DNA of 35,853 nt from Iodobacter sp. (GTDB taxonomy: Bacteria; Pseudomonadota; Gammaproteobacteria; Burkholderiales; Chitinibacteraceae): NCBI RefSeq assembly GCF_025352645.1, contig NZ_JANXSO010000129.1:1-35853 (forward strand), given 5' to 3'. This document shows, piece after piece, positions 9,623 to 18,600 of the stretch; the stretch's first letter is position 1, and the number at the start of each line of letters is the position of its first letter. The position numbers and the translations under genes were made by a program. Below the pieces are notes generated by a model. It had not been told where the DNA came from, ran no database searches, and saw only the letters and a program-made list of their open reading frames with translations.

Positions 9623-9650
9623 ATTTAAATTTCCAAATCAGAAGTGACAA
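9623..9650 (-). promoter_or_regulatory. Possible cas operon promoter
   Basis: On the minus strand TTGTCA (9645-9650) is followed after 16 bases by TTAAAT (9623-9628). The -35 matches the consensus at five of six positions and the -10 at four. It lies directly upstream of the cas1 ribosome-binding site, leaving a very short leader. This is a weak call; the rest of the 195-base gap before cas1 could hold another promoter. Confidence 0.3.
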
Positions 9651-9747
9651 AACAAAAAGATAAAACCGTGGCTTAAAAAAGCGCTGCAAATATTACTTTC
9701 TAACAAAGAAAGGTACACCAGATAGTACATCATCGCAAAATTAGATA

Positions 9748-9781
9748 AAAAAATGGCGCTGCTTTTAAAGCAGCGCCATTT
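9748..9781 (-). terminator. Rho-independent terminator of the NRPS-like gene
   Basis: Perfect inverted arms AAATGGCGCTGCTTT (9751-9765) and AAAGCAGCGCCATTT (9767-9781) form a GC-rich stem. Read on the minus strand the stem is followed by a run of seven T. It sits about 20 bases after the stop codon of the NRPS-like gene and separates it from the cas operon, so the cas genes are unlikely to be read through from upstream. Confidence 0.85.
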
Positions 9782-9800
9782 CAATTCAATTGCGGGTAAA

Positions 9801-12800
9801 TCAACTACGGCATGTGTGCCAAGGTACGGCGGGGCTGCCGGTCCAGGATTGGCCTTCTGGGATGGTTTCGCCTTTTACCACTAGCGTGAGCGGGCCAAGG
9901 CGGGCGCCGTTGCCGACGATGGCGTCGTAAAGGATGGTGCTGCGCGTGCCTACGCTTACGCCGCTGCCGATTTCAACAACGCCGATTTTCATGATGCGGT
10001 CTTCAAACAGATGGGTTTGCGGGCCAGACCATGCGTGCATCACCGTGTCGTTGCCGATGGTGACGCAATCAAACTCGGTGATATCGGTGGTGTCCATAAA
10101 TACGCCGCTACCAATCTTGCAGCCCATGCAGCGAAATGCCATAGGTAGCCAAGGTGTGCCGCGTAAAAAGTTAAAAAAGTTGGGCACGGCGATGGATTCG
10201 TAGAGGCTGGTTAGCGCTTCGCTGCGCCATACAAAGGAAGTCCACATTGGGGCTGAATGTGGGCGATAGCGGCCTATCATCAGCCACTTTAACGCCACAA
10301 TAAACACAAATGCACCCACGCCGTAGAGCACCCCAGCGATCATCAGCGCCCAAAATACGCCATGAAAATCTTCCCGCTCGGCTAAGGGCATGACTTTTAA
10401 TACGGTGAGATAGCCTACGGTAATGATCACCGCCAGCGGCATCACGGTGCGTAAGGCTTCTACCGCACCACGGGCTAGGCGGCGCGCCATGCTTGGGCGA
10501 AAGGTAAGGCTATCGGCAAAGCCGCTGACTTGCTCCCGCCGTGGTAATGACAAAGCTGGGCTACCTAGCCAAGTTTGGCCGGGCTGCATCCGCTCATTTG
10601 CTGGCGAGCGGCTTTGCACTCCGATCAGCACATCGTCAGGAATAATGCTGCCATCCAGCACATAAGCCCCATTGCCCACAAAGCTGCGATTACCCACTAC
10701 GGTGGGGCGTAGTGTCATCCAGCCACGATCAATTTCTTCATCCCCTAACATCACCGCGTCGGCAATAAAGCTATCTTCCCCCAGTGTAAGTAGATCGGGC
10801 ACTACGCCAATGGCGTTGGATATCTCGGTGCCACGGCCCACTTTTGCGCCCAGCAGGCGATACCACCAGCCTGCGTATACCGATGCATATAGGCCGTGCA
10901 GAATATTTAGGCTGGATTCCTGAATCTGATTAGTCAGCCAACGGCGGTAATACATGGGGCCAAACACCGGCCAGCTGCCAAGTGGATTACGCGGTAGCAG
11001 CAACCAGCGTACAGCGGCGGAGCCCAGCAGCGTCAGCACAATCAGTACCGCACTGGCGGGCATGGCTAGCATCAGATAAAACATAAACGCTTCAGGCAGC
11101 GCCACGCCCTGCTCGGTTAGATCAAACCAATGCGCATCTAGCCAATCGATCAGTAAAAAGCTGGGGAAGACGGGCACAAAAAACAGAATCGCCACCAAGG
11201 CCGATCCGCCTGCGTAGGCAAAACCATGCAAGCCACGCAGGGCTGGATTACGCACTGGGCGAGTAGGCACATCTGGGGCCAATTCATTGCTTTTACGCGC
11301 TGGGGAGCCGCTCCACACTTCGCTGGTGGCAATTTTTTGCCCAACCGATAAGGCAGATAAGCCTTCTAGCCGCCCGAAATCGGCCACGCTGGTGTCCGAT
11401 TGCATCACGGCATAAGAGCCGATATAGGCATCCTTGCCCACATGAATCGGCCCTACTTCCCATGTATCGCCCACCACTCTAAAGTTTTCAAAATTGACCG
11501 AGGCACCCACACTTGCGCCGTCGTCAATACTGAGCAAATCAAACACGCGCACGGTAAGCGCCGATAGGGCCACGTTTTTACCGACCTTGGCCCCAAGCAG
11601 GCGCAAATACAGCGATTGCAAAGGCGAGCCGGTCAGAAAATACATTGGGGTGATATCCAGCAAGCGATCGCTTAGCCACCAGCGGAAATAGGTAAAACCG
11701 TACAGCCGGTAGCGCCCTGCCGCCAGCCGCCCTAAGATCAGCCACTTGCCGCAAATCGCAATGGCAAAGCTAAATAACAAACTGCCCAGATAAACCAAAA
11801 TGGCCGCAGCCACCGCCATACCTAAGCTATCGCCCTCTTCACCGGTCATAAAGTGATAGGTAAAAAACGGCGCTAACCATAGCAACATACGTAAGCCAAT
11901 TAAAAACGGCAGCGTGGCCAGTTGGGCCGTGCCGCATAGCAGCCGCCTCATAAAAGGCACACGGCGTATTGGCTCTACCTGCGTGGTTTCTGGCTGGCTT
12001 AGCGCGAGGGCATCGAGGTGCGTAGCAATCGTTTGTAAGGTACGGCTTTGGTAAATCTCCTGCACCGTCATGCCGCCATAAGCCGGATTACGCCGCAGCA
12101 TAGAGACTAAACGCGCTGCCAGTAAGGAGTGTCCGCCCAGCTCACCAAAAAAATCATCCACTAAGCGCAAAGGTTGGCCGGGGAAAAGGGTAGCCAGCGC
12201 GGCAAACAAGGCTTGTTCTGCATCGCTCACTGGCTCATCACTTTCCAGATTTTTGCCAGTTGGCAGGATTAGCTCGCGTGCTTTAAGGGTTTTTCTGTCG
12301 ATTTTTCCTGAAGTCAGCCTTGGCAATTCGCTCATAAACTCAAAGCGGGCTGGGATCATATAAGGCGGTAGGCTGCGTTTTAGCTCGCTTCTTAAAAGAG
12401 CCGCATCCACGCCATCTGCCACTACAAACGCCACCAGCTGATCAATGCCTGCTAACTCGCGCAGCAGCACTGCCGCCGTGCCAACACCGGCAATCTGGCA
12501 AAGCGAAGCTTCAATCTCGCCCAGCTCTACCCGAAACCCGCGCACTTTAACTTGATCATCGGTGCGGCCTAGGCACTGCACCTGGCCTTGCTCGTCGATA
12601 CGCGCCAAATCGCCAGTGCGATACAGCCGTGCTTCGTGTGGAAACGCGGCCAGATCAGAAAACGTATTCAGTAAGAATTTTTCTGCCGTCAGCTCTGGGC
12701 GGCCCAGATAACCATCCGCCACGCCGGGGCCGATAATACATAGCTCGCCCGTTTCACCCTGCGCTAATAAGCGCCCATCTTCACTGCGCACCAGCAGGCC

Positions 12801-13766
12801 GTAATTAGGCAGCGGCGTACCAATGGTGACCGGCTGGCCACGGCGTAATTGCGCCAAGCTGGCAGAAACCGTGCATTCAGTTGGACCGTAAGTATTAAAC
12901 ACCTGCCGCTCTGGCGTGGCCCAGCGCTCCACCAAGGATTCTGGGCACATTTCACCACCCAGATTAATAATCCGTAAGCTAGGAACTTCCTGGCTAAACA
13001 ACGCCAGTAAGGTGGGCACGGCGTGCAGCACGGTGACTTGTTCGGCATTTAATACCGCAGGCAAAGCATCTGGATCGCCCGTCAGTATTTTAGGGGCCAG
13101 CCAGAGGGAAGCGCCCACCAGATAGCTAATCCAAATTTCCTCAAACGACATATCAAAGGCCACTGAAAAGCCCTGATAAACCTTGTCATCTTGGCGCACA
13201 CCCAACACTGAGTTTTCGCTGCGCAAAAAGTGGCAAATACTGCCTTGGCTAATCGGCACGCCCTTAGGCTTACCGGTAGAGCCAGAGGTGTAAATCACGT
13301 AAGCAGGATGGCTAGGCAGTAAGCCTTCGCGCCTGAGTAAGGGGCCAGCCACGGGCGCGGATAATTGCGCAGGGCTTAATACCGCCACACCCGCAGCGCT
13401 TAAATCGCCCTCGCCAATCAGCGCCACCGCCGCCGCGTCTTCAAAGCAAACCTGCATCCGCTCTACCGGCGTATCCGCCTCAAACGGTAGCCAAGCCGCC
13501 CCCGCCTTAGCAATTGCCGCCTGCATAATCAGCAGCTCAGCACCACGCGGCAGGCAAAGGCCAACCATTTGCCCCACTTTTACCCCAAACGCAATTAAAT
13601 GGTGCGCGGCTAAATCAGCACGCTGGTTAAGCTGGCTGTAGCTCAACACCTCGTCTTGCCAATAAATAGCAGGGTGATCTGGAATGCGCTGAGCCGTGTT
13701 TTCTAACAGATCAGCAAGCGTTTCTGTGCGTAATAGCTCAGAAAGAAAAGGACCACGAAGAATCAT
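9801..13766 (-). CDS. Pls/PosA-like single-module nonribosomal peptide synthetase, membrane-bound
   Basis: The 1321-residue protein has the architecture and length of epsilon-poly-L-lysine synthetase (Pls). An adenylation domain spans residues 15-500, with core motifs YTSGSTGKPKGV (159-170), NTYGPTE (291-297), YRTGDLARID and the lysine in LTSGKIDRKTL (488). A carrier domain has its phosphopantetheine serine in GGHSLLA (S547). About six membrane segments follow in pairs near 617-677, 870-950 and 1130-1190. Between and after them lie three related hexapeptide-like domains, each starting with (G)AKVG or CKIG; there is no standard condensation or thioesterase domain. Residues read as the specificity pocket are D205, M206, E209, H248, N268, G270, T292, V300 and S301; an acidic E209 could suit a basic amino acid. 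The product is not known from sequence alone. No good ribosome-binding site precedes the start codon. Confidence 0.85.
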   Translation of the reverse strand: MILRGPFLSELLRTETLADLLENTAQRIPDHPAIYWQDEVLSYSQLNQRADLAAHHLIAFGVKVGQMVGLCLPRGAELLIMQAAIAKAGAAWLPFEADTPVERMQVCFEDAAAVALIGEGDLSAAGVAVLSPAQLSAPVAGPLLRREGLLPSHPAYVIYTSGSTGKPKGVPISQGSICHFLRSENSVLGVRQDDKVYQGFSVAFDMSFEEIWISYLVGASLWLAPKILTGDPDALPAVLNAEQVTVLHAVPTLLALFSQEVPSLRIINLGGEMCPESLVERWATPERQVFNTYGPTECTVSASLAQLRRGQPVTIGTPLPNYGLLVRSEDGRLLAQGETGELCIIGPGVADGYLGRPELTAEKFLLNTFSDLAAFPHEARLYRTGDLARIDEQGQVQCLGRTDDQVKVRGFRVELGEIEASLCQIAGVGTAAVLLRELAGIDQLVAFVVADGVDAALLRSELKRSLPPYMIPARFEFMSELPRLTSGKIDRKTLKARELILPTGKNLESDEPVSDAEQALFAALATLFPGQPLRLVDDFFGELGGHSLLAARLVSMLRRNPAYGGMTVQEIYQSRTLQTIATHLDALALSQPETTQVEPIRRVPFMRRLLCGTAQLATLPFLIGLRMLLWLAPFFTYHFMTGEEGDSLGMAVAAAILVYLGSLLFSFAIAICGKWLILGRLAAGRYRLYGFTYFRWWLSDRLLDITPMYFLTGSPLQSLYLRLLGAKVGKNVALSALTVRVFDLLSIDDGASVGASVNFENFRVVGDTWEVGPIHVGKDAYIGSYAVMQSDTSVADFGRLEGLSALSVGQKIATSEVWSGSPARKSNELAPDVPTRPVRNPALRGLHGFAYAGGSALVAILFFVPVFPSFLLIDWLDAHWFDLTEQGVALPEAFMFYLMLAMPASAVLIVLTLLGSAAVRWLLLPRNPLGSWPVFGPMYYRRWLTNQIQESSLNILHGLYASVYAGWWYRLLGAKVGRGTEISNAIGVVPDLLTLGEDSFIADAVMLGDEEIDRGWMTLRPTVVGNRSFVGNGAYVLDGSIIPDDVLIGVQSRSPANERMQPGQTWLGSPALSLPRREQVSGFADSLTFRPSMARRLARGAVEALRTVMPLAVIITVGYLTVLKVMPLAEREDFHGVFWALMIAGVLYGVGAFVFIVALKWLMIGRYRPHSAPMWTSFVWRSEALTSLYESIAVPNFFNFLRGTPWLPMAFRCMGCKIGSGVFMDTTDITEFDCVTIGNDTVMHAWSGPQTHLFEDRIMKIGVVEIGSGVSVGTRSTILYDAIVGNGARLGPLTLVVKGETIPEGQSWTGSPAVPWHTCRS

Positions 13767-14168
13767 AAGGAAGGCTGAAGGACATCGAAAGAGACCTTGA
13801 TTCTAACCAAGAATTGGTGAAAGGATATTTATATCTTTTGAATTCAAATGGTAGATTAAAAGTAGCTGGAAAACTGATGCTGGCTGTAGGAAAAACCAAG
13901 TACGTTTTAAACCCAAGCGAGTAACTTCAGCAAAATATGCGATGCATTATCTCTGTGATTCAAGGTTTAGCGCTATTTTCTACACTTTAAGTGTTTTATG
14001 TAACTTTAATTAGTGCATGTGGGGTGAAACCCGCGTGTTTATTCGGCATTGCTCGCGGGTTTCACCCGCCCTACACATTCCAAAACCACGCCAAGCACTC
14101 AAGAAATCCATCTACACAGAGCCCATTGAGCAAGAAACATAATCAGGAAAGTTGATGCCAATAGGCCC
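13767..14168. other. 402-base intergenic region upstream of the NRPS-like gene
   Basis: The region lies between the NRPS-like gene (start at its left edge) and the alkD-like gene (stop at its right edge), both on the minus strand. It should therefore contain the NRPS promoter, but no convincing -35/-10 pair was seen. It holds one dispersed hairpin repeat (14021-14075) and a small ACACTTTAAGTGT palindrome at 13982-13994. No additional gene was recognised. Confidence 0.6.
14021..14075. repeat. Dispersed hairpin repeat, family A, copy 1
   Basis: Arms GGGTGAAACCCGCG (14022-14035) and CGCGGGTTTCACCC (14054-14067) are perfectly complementary around an 18-base loop, followed by GCCCTACA. A second copy at 25240-25293 has identical arms and differs by one base in the loop. 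Such near-identity over 11 kb of unrelated sequence marks a recently spread REP- or MITE-like element. Confidence 0.85.
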
Positions 14169-14834
14169 TTACAAATGCTTGCCCGCCTCTCTGCGGCTTA
14201 ATGGCGATAATGTATCGCCCATTTCTGCCAGCAACGCCCGAATACAAGTTGAATCATGCCAAGCGTATTCCCTTAGCGCCCAGCCTATCGCTTTACGAAT
14301 AAAGAACTCAGACTCGGGTGCTAGCTGCTTGGCGTAAGCTTTAAGGCGGGCAACATCGGTTTCACCCTTCCAAGCTAATTGGTGCAGCATGGCGATGCGC
14401 CTAATCCAAAAATCATCATGTAGCAGCGAGGCATCCATTTGGCTTTGCTGGGCTTTGTCGGCTTTCACAATCGCCCCAACCACTTTCACCAAGCCATCCA
14501 CCGTATCCCACCAAGATTTCTGCAAGGCTAAGTGGAGTAAGACAGGGATATCTTCACCGCTTAAGATTTTGACGTGCCTTGCCAGTAAATCCACGGCGAT
14601 ATATTGGTATTCGCGCTGTGGCAAATCCCATAAAGCCTGCGCCTGAACAATTAAAGCGCCCGCACTGGCAGGCTTTAGTTGTTTAATCAAGGGCATGCTG
14701 GCAGCACGGCGCGCAGGGGCGGCCACGCCTAAAAATTCAAACTGATCACGTTGATAAGCGCGCATGGCGATGGCTGCAGCATCATTAGCAAGAGGCTGCA
14801 TGGCGCTGCGGATATGCTCTTGAAAAGAAGTCAT
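14169..14834 (-). CDS. AlkD-like DNA alkylation repair glycosylase
   Basis: The product (221 residues from the ATG at 14834) is an all-helical HEAT-repeat protein of the AlkD family, which removes positively charged alkylated bases such as 3- and 7-alkylpurines. The diagnostic SWWDTVD (107-113) places W109 and D113 at the catalytic positions of the Bacillus cereus enzyme. Downstream are DFWIRRIAMLHQLAW (141-155) and FFIRKAIGWALREYA (177-191) with the third aromatic residue. The start at 14834 is preceded by GAGG. The frame stays open to 14903, but those 23 extra codons derive from a decayed DUF559 gene and are not part of the family. The gene is otherwise intact and stands alone. Confidence 0.85.
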   Translation of the reverse strand: MTSFQEHIRSAMQPLANDAAAIAMRAYQRDQFEFLGVAAPARRAASMPLIKQLKPASAGALIVQAQALWDLPQREYQYIAVDLLARHVKILSGEDIPVLLHLALQKSWWDTVDGLVKVVGAIVKADKAQQSQMDASLLHDDFWIRRIAMLHQLAWKGETDVARLKAYAKQLAPESEFFIRKAIGWALREYAWHDSTCIRALLAEMGDTLSPLSRREAGKHL

Positions 14835-14879
14835 GGGGCCTCGAAGGGGCAACGATATCTGAAACTCAGCATAATCGGG

Positions 14880-14946
14880 CTGAGATCCATCCAGCTTAAT
14901 CACCAGACGGGCTGTAGCGCAATCAATGATAAATATGCTAAAAGTT
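14880..14946 (-). pseudogene. Remnant of a DUF559 endonuclease gene
   Basis: Bases 14880-14918 match 15294-15332 of the intact DUF559 gene with only four differences. Weaker similarity continues to about 14946 with a nine-base deletion. Read on the minus strand the fragment encodes (V)IKLDGSQ, equivalent to VIELDGSQ in the active-site region of the intact gene. Both ends of the gene are missing, and the palindrome expected at its 5' side is present at 14968-15001. The fragment is in frame with the alkD-like gene and creates a false N-terminal extension for it. Confidence 0.75.
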
Positions 14947-14967
14947 TGTGTAAGCCTTTAGCTTACA

Positions 14968-15001
14968 AATCCCCCTTAATCCCCCTTTTACAAAGGGGGA
15001 G
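14968..15001. repeat. C/G-run palindrome, copy next to the DUF559 remnant
   Basis: AAATCCCCCTTAATCCCCC followed by TTTTACAAAGGGGGAGA resembles the palindrome at 15497-15543, but its right arm is truncated. It lies at the 5' side of the DUF559 remnant, as in the intact module. A small GTAAGC...GCTTAC hairpin adjoins it at 14950-14966. Confidence 0.75.
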
Positions 15002-15101
15002 ATAACATCATTCTTAATTGTTGTAGAGGTCCCGCCGATTGAGGGCCACTTGCCAGCACAAGCTTGAAAAATGAAAAAATAAAACTAATTTCACCTCTTA
15101 C

Positions 15102-15497
15102 TTAGGTTTTACCCCCCTTTGAAAAAGTGGGGCAAGGGGGGATTTGCCTTTCAACTGCATCAAAAATCACCAGCATAACGCCTTCTGTTTCTTGTAAAAC
15201 CTGTCTGTTATTAAATCGCAAAACCAATAAGCCCATTGCCACCAGCGCCTGATCCCTTTCCTTATCATTGGCTTGGTGCTCCGCTTCAAAGTGCTGAGAT
15301 CCATCCAACTCAATCACCAAACGGGCTGCAGCAGAATAAAAATCAACAATAAAGCTCGCCAAAGGCTTTTGCCGATAAAACTGCACACCCAACACCTGTT
15401 TGCGGCGTAGCCTTGACCAAAGTAATTGTTCCGCATTGGTCATATGCTTACTCAAATCTTGGGAAAAAGGTTTCAGGCTAGATTTGTATGGTTGCAA
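15102..15497 (-). CDS. DUF559-family (Vsr-like) endonuclease domain protein
   Basis: The 131-residue protein is a typical DUF559 member of the PD-(D/E)XK nuclease superfamily. It has MTNAEQLLWSRLRRKQ (19-34), FYRQKPLASFIVDFY (40-54) and VIELDGSQH (61-69), with D52, E63 and D65 as likely metal ligands and RFNNRQVL (94-101) near the end. The conserved N-terminal part (QPYKSSLKPF) requires the TTG start at 15497. That codon sits directly against the palindrome, whose GGGGGG run three bases upstream may serve as ribosome-binding site. The last codons (PTFSKGGKT) run through the second palindrome. Its cellular role is unknown; single-gene copies like this may be mobile. Confidence 0.8.
   Translation of the reverse strand: MQPYKSSLKPFSQDLSKHMTNAEQLLWSRLRRKQVLGVQFYRQKPLASFIVDFYSAAARLVIELDGSQHFEAEHQANDKERDQALVAMGLLVLRFNNRQVLQETEGVMLVIFDAVERQIPPCPTFSKGGKT
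15107..15142. repeat. C/G-run palindrome at the 3' end of the DUF559 gene
   Basis: An imperfect inverted repeat (TTTACCCCCCTTTG against AAAGTGGGGCAAGGGGGGA) overlaps the last codons and stop codon region of the DUF559 gene. It is a decayed version of the perfect palindrome at the gene's other end, so the gene is bracketed by two related elements. Confidence 0.75.
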
Positions 15498-15543
15498 AAT
15501 CCCCCCTAGCCCCCCTTTTTCAAAGGGGGGCTAGGGGGGATTT
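15497..15543. repeat. Perfect C/G-run palindrome at the 5' end of the DUF559 gene
   Basis: Two 22-base arms (15497-15518 and 15522-15543) are exact reverse complements around a 3-base loop. Each is built from two runs of six C or G around TAG or CTA. The left edge overlaps the TTG start codon of the DUF559 gene. The hairpin also lies about 120 bases upstream of recB on the other strand. Confidence 0.9.
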
Positions 15544-15662
15544 ATCTTTCAATTACAATTCTAAGCTTCAAAAAAACAAGATATCACTCAGCTTCATCAC
15601 CAAGTTAGGCTGAGCCTTTATAATCCCCTTACCGCTCATCATCCGCCCCATCTGGAATCATC

Positions 15663-18600
15663 ATGCACCTTCGTCCCTTAAACCTATTTGATATGCCATT
15701 AGCAGGCCCGCATATGATTGAGGCCAGCGCGGGGACGGGGAAGACTTGGACGATTACCGGTTTATATACCCGGCTGGTGATTGAGCACGGCTTACGCGTG
15801 CCAGAGATTTTGGTAGTCACCTTTACCGAAGCCGCCACCGCCGAGCTGCGCGATCGGATTCGTGGCCGGCTAGCCGAGGTATTGGAATCATTTGAGGGCA
15901 ATGAGGCGCTCGATCCTTTTTGCCAAACGCTGCTCGATCAGCACCGTGAGCGCAGCCCAGAGATCATTCGCCGCCTACAACGCGCCATTGCCAGCCTAGA
16001 CGAGGCGGCCATTCATACCATCCACGCTTTTTGCCAGCGGGTATTGGTGCAATCGGCGTTTGAAAGCGGTGCCGATTTTGGCATGGAGATTCTGAGCGAT
16101 ATTGGCCCCGTACTGGATGAAATCGCCGCCGATTTTTGGCGTGAGCAGGTTTACCCAGCCGATAGCGCTTACACCGAATACCTGTTAAAAACTAAGGCCA
16201 GCCCAGAGGAATGGCTGCGGGTGGTGTATGGCCATCTAGGCCAGCCCTTACTGCACACCGTGGCACTGCCGCCATTGCCAGACAGCCGTCAGCTGGCTAC
16301 CGCCCTTGCCCCCGCTCTTAGCAACTATCAACGGCTTTGGCTAGAAAATGCCGCCTCCATCCGCGCCATGCTGCTCGAGATGTCAGCTAAAAAAGAGCTC
16401 AAGCAAACCAGCTATAAGCCAGAGCAGCTAGAAAAAGTCTTTTTGCTGATTGATGACCATATCGCCAGCAATGGTGGCTGGCAGGATATCGACAGCAAGG
16501 AGTTAGCCAAATTAAGCAGCAGTAAACTTGCCAGCGGCACAGCAAAAACCGGCACAGCGCCCAGCCATGCGTTTTTTGATGTGGTAGAAGAGTTAGCGGG
16601 CTTAATCAACGATTTAAGCGGCATTTGTCAGCTTAAAGAAAAACACGCCCTGGCCGAGCTGCGCCGCCGCTGCGATAGCGAGCTACCAGAGCGCCTAGCC
16701 CGCCGCCAACAGCTCTCCTTTAACGATCTGTTGCTACGCGTTTGGCAAGGTTTGCAAGAGGGCGATCGCTTGGCGCTTGCCATCCGCCGCCGTTATAAAG
16801 CCGCGCTGATTGATGAGTTTCAAGATACCGATGGCATTCAGTACGATATTTTTTCACGCGTGTTTAGCGATGGCAGCACCCCGCTTTTTTTAGTGGGCGA
16901 TCCTAAGCAGGCGATTTACAGCTTTCGCGGCGCGGATATTCACGCTTATCACCAAGCAGAAAAACTGGTTGAGGCCAAAGAAAGCCTAGACACCAACCAG
17001 CGCTCGGTGCCCCATTTAGTCACCGCAGTGAATAGCTTGTTTTTAAGGCCGAAGGAAGCCTTTGTTGACCCACACGTCAGCTTTACAGCGGTGAAGGCCG
17101 CAGATAAACCACGGCCAGAATTACATATCGTCGGTGAGGATGGCGTTAGCGCGCCGTTTTGTTTTCAGTTTTTGCCCGAGCCAGAGCAAGTCTCAGAAAA
17201 AGGCGTGCAAATTAGTTGGGGCAAAGAGGCCGCTAACCACCTAGCCGCCCAAATCACCGCGGCAGAGATTGAAAAGCTACTGAGCGGCGTGGCCACCATG
17301 CGCGGCACAGGCGTAGAAAAAGCCCTCTCCGGCGGCGATATTGCGGTGCTGGTGCCGGATCGTTTCCGAGCCAAAACCATGCAAGATGCGCTCAGTAGCC
17401 GATGTATCGCCAGCGTGCTGCGGGTAAGAGATAGCGTTTGGGAATCGCAAGAAGCGCGGGATTTATACGGCGTGCTGGCCGCAATTGCCGAGCCTGCCAA
17501 CCAAGGCTTGCTGCGGGCTGCGCTAATTTCTACCCTGCTTGGCTCAAGTGCAGCCGACCTGCTGCGGCTGGAAATCAGCGGTTGGGACAATATCTCGGAT
17601 GCCTTTGCCCATTGGAAAAAAACCTGGCAAGCGCAGGGTTTTATCCCGATGTTTAGAGAGTGGCTGGAATACCACGGCCAAGATGGGCGCAATGTGGCGC
17701 AGCGGCTGTTATCCCTTAGCGAGGGCGAGCGGCGGCTGACTAATCTATTGCAATTAGCCGAGCTATTACAAGCGCACAAAGCCACGGGCCTTGAGCAACA
17801 TTTAGCTTGGTTTAGCCGCCAAAGCCGCAACGCAGGCGATGAAGCCTTGCTCAGGCTAGAAAGTGACGAAGACCGCGTGCGTATTGTTACCTTACACGCC
17901 AGCAAGGGGCTGGAATATCCCATCGTGTTTTGCCCCTTTTTATGGGATGGCCGCCTGCTGGGCCGCCAAAGTAGCTCGGTGCGTTTTCATGCCGATAAGC
18001 AAGCGTGGTTAGATTTAGGCAGCGAAGATTTTGATAGCCACAAAGAGCACGCCAAGCGCGAAGCCTTTGAAGAAAAACTACGCCTGTTGTACGTGGGCCT
18101 AACCCGCGCGCGGAATCGCTGCTATGTGGTGTGGGGCAATGTGGGTTTAAGAACCAGCAGCGGAGCCGCCGCCACAGATGGCCTCTATCAATCAGCGCTA
18201 GCATGGTTGCTGCACCCTATTCAAGCTGAAACGGATGATCCTTTGGAGGCACAGAAGGAACAACTCAAAGCCTACGATCACCAAAGCCTGCTTAGCGATA
18301 TCAGCCAGCTCTGCGCAGATCAGCCCAAAGTGTTTGCCATACAAGCCGCGCCCCAAGGCCGCTTTGGGCTGAAGGCCGCGGCAAGCGAGCCGCTACTATT
18401 TAAGCCCTATCACGGCAAAACGCTTTATCCCACGTGGCGAGTCGCCAGCTTTTCTGGCTTAACGTCTAATCAACGCCACCACGCAAGCGAAGGCCCAGAT
18501 CACGATAACCAAAGCAGCGCGCCAGAGATCAGCACAGAGCGCTCCATCTTTAGCTTTCCAGAGCGAGAAGCCGCCGCCACCGTGGCCGGAACTTGCCTGC

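Noticed and set aside
9606-9689. 28-codon hydrophobic N-terminal extension of Cas1
   Set aside because: AGGAG precedes the internal ATG at 9605, the family start MDSFSPSDLK lies there, and the extension resembles no Cas1.
9690-9800. Possible second CRISPR array upstream of cas1
   Set aside because: Many I-F loci have one there, but no copy of the repeat was found; only a terminator hairpin is present.
14835-14903. 23-residue N-terminal extension of the AlkD-like protein
   Set aside because: The codons come from a decayed DUF559 gene; the family starts at the ATG at 14834 with GAGG upstream.
17165-17923. 252-codon open frame on the minus strand
   Set aside because: It lies wholly inside recB on the opposite strand, has low-complexity Ser/Arg/Leu composition and matches no family.
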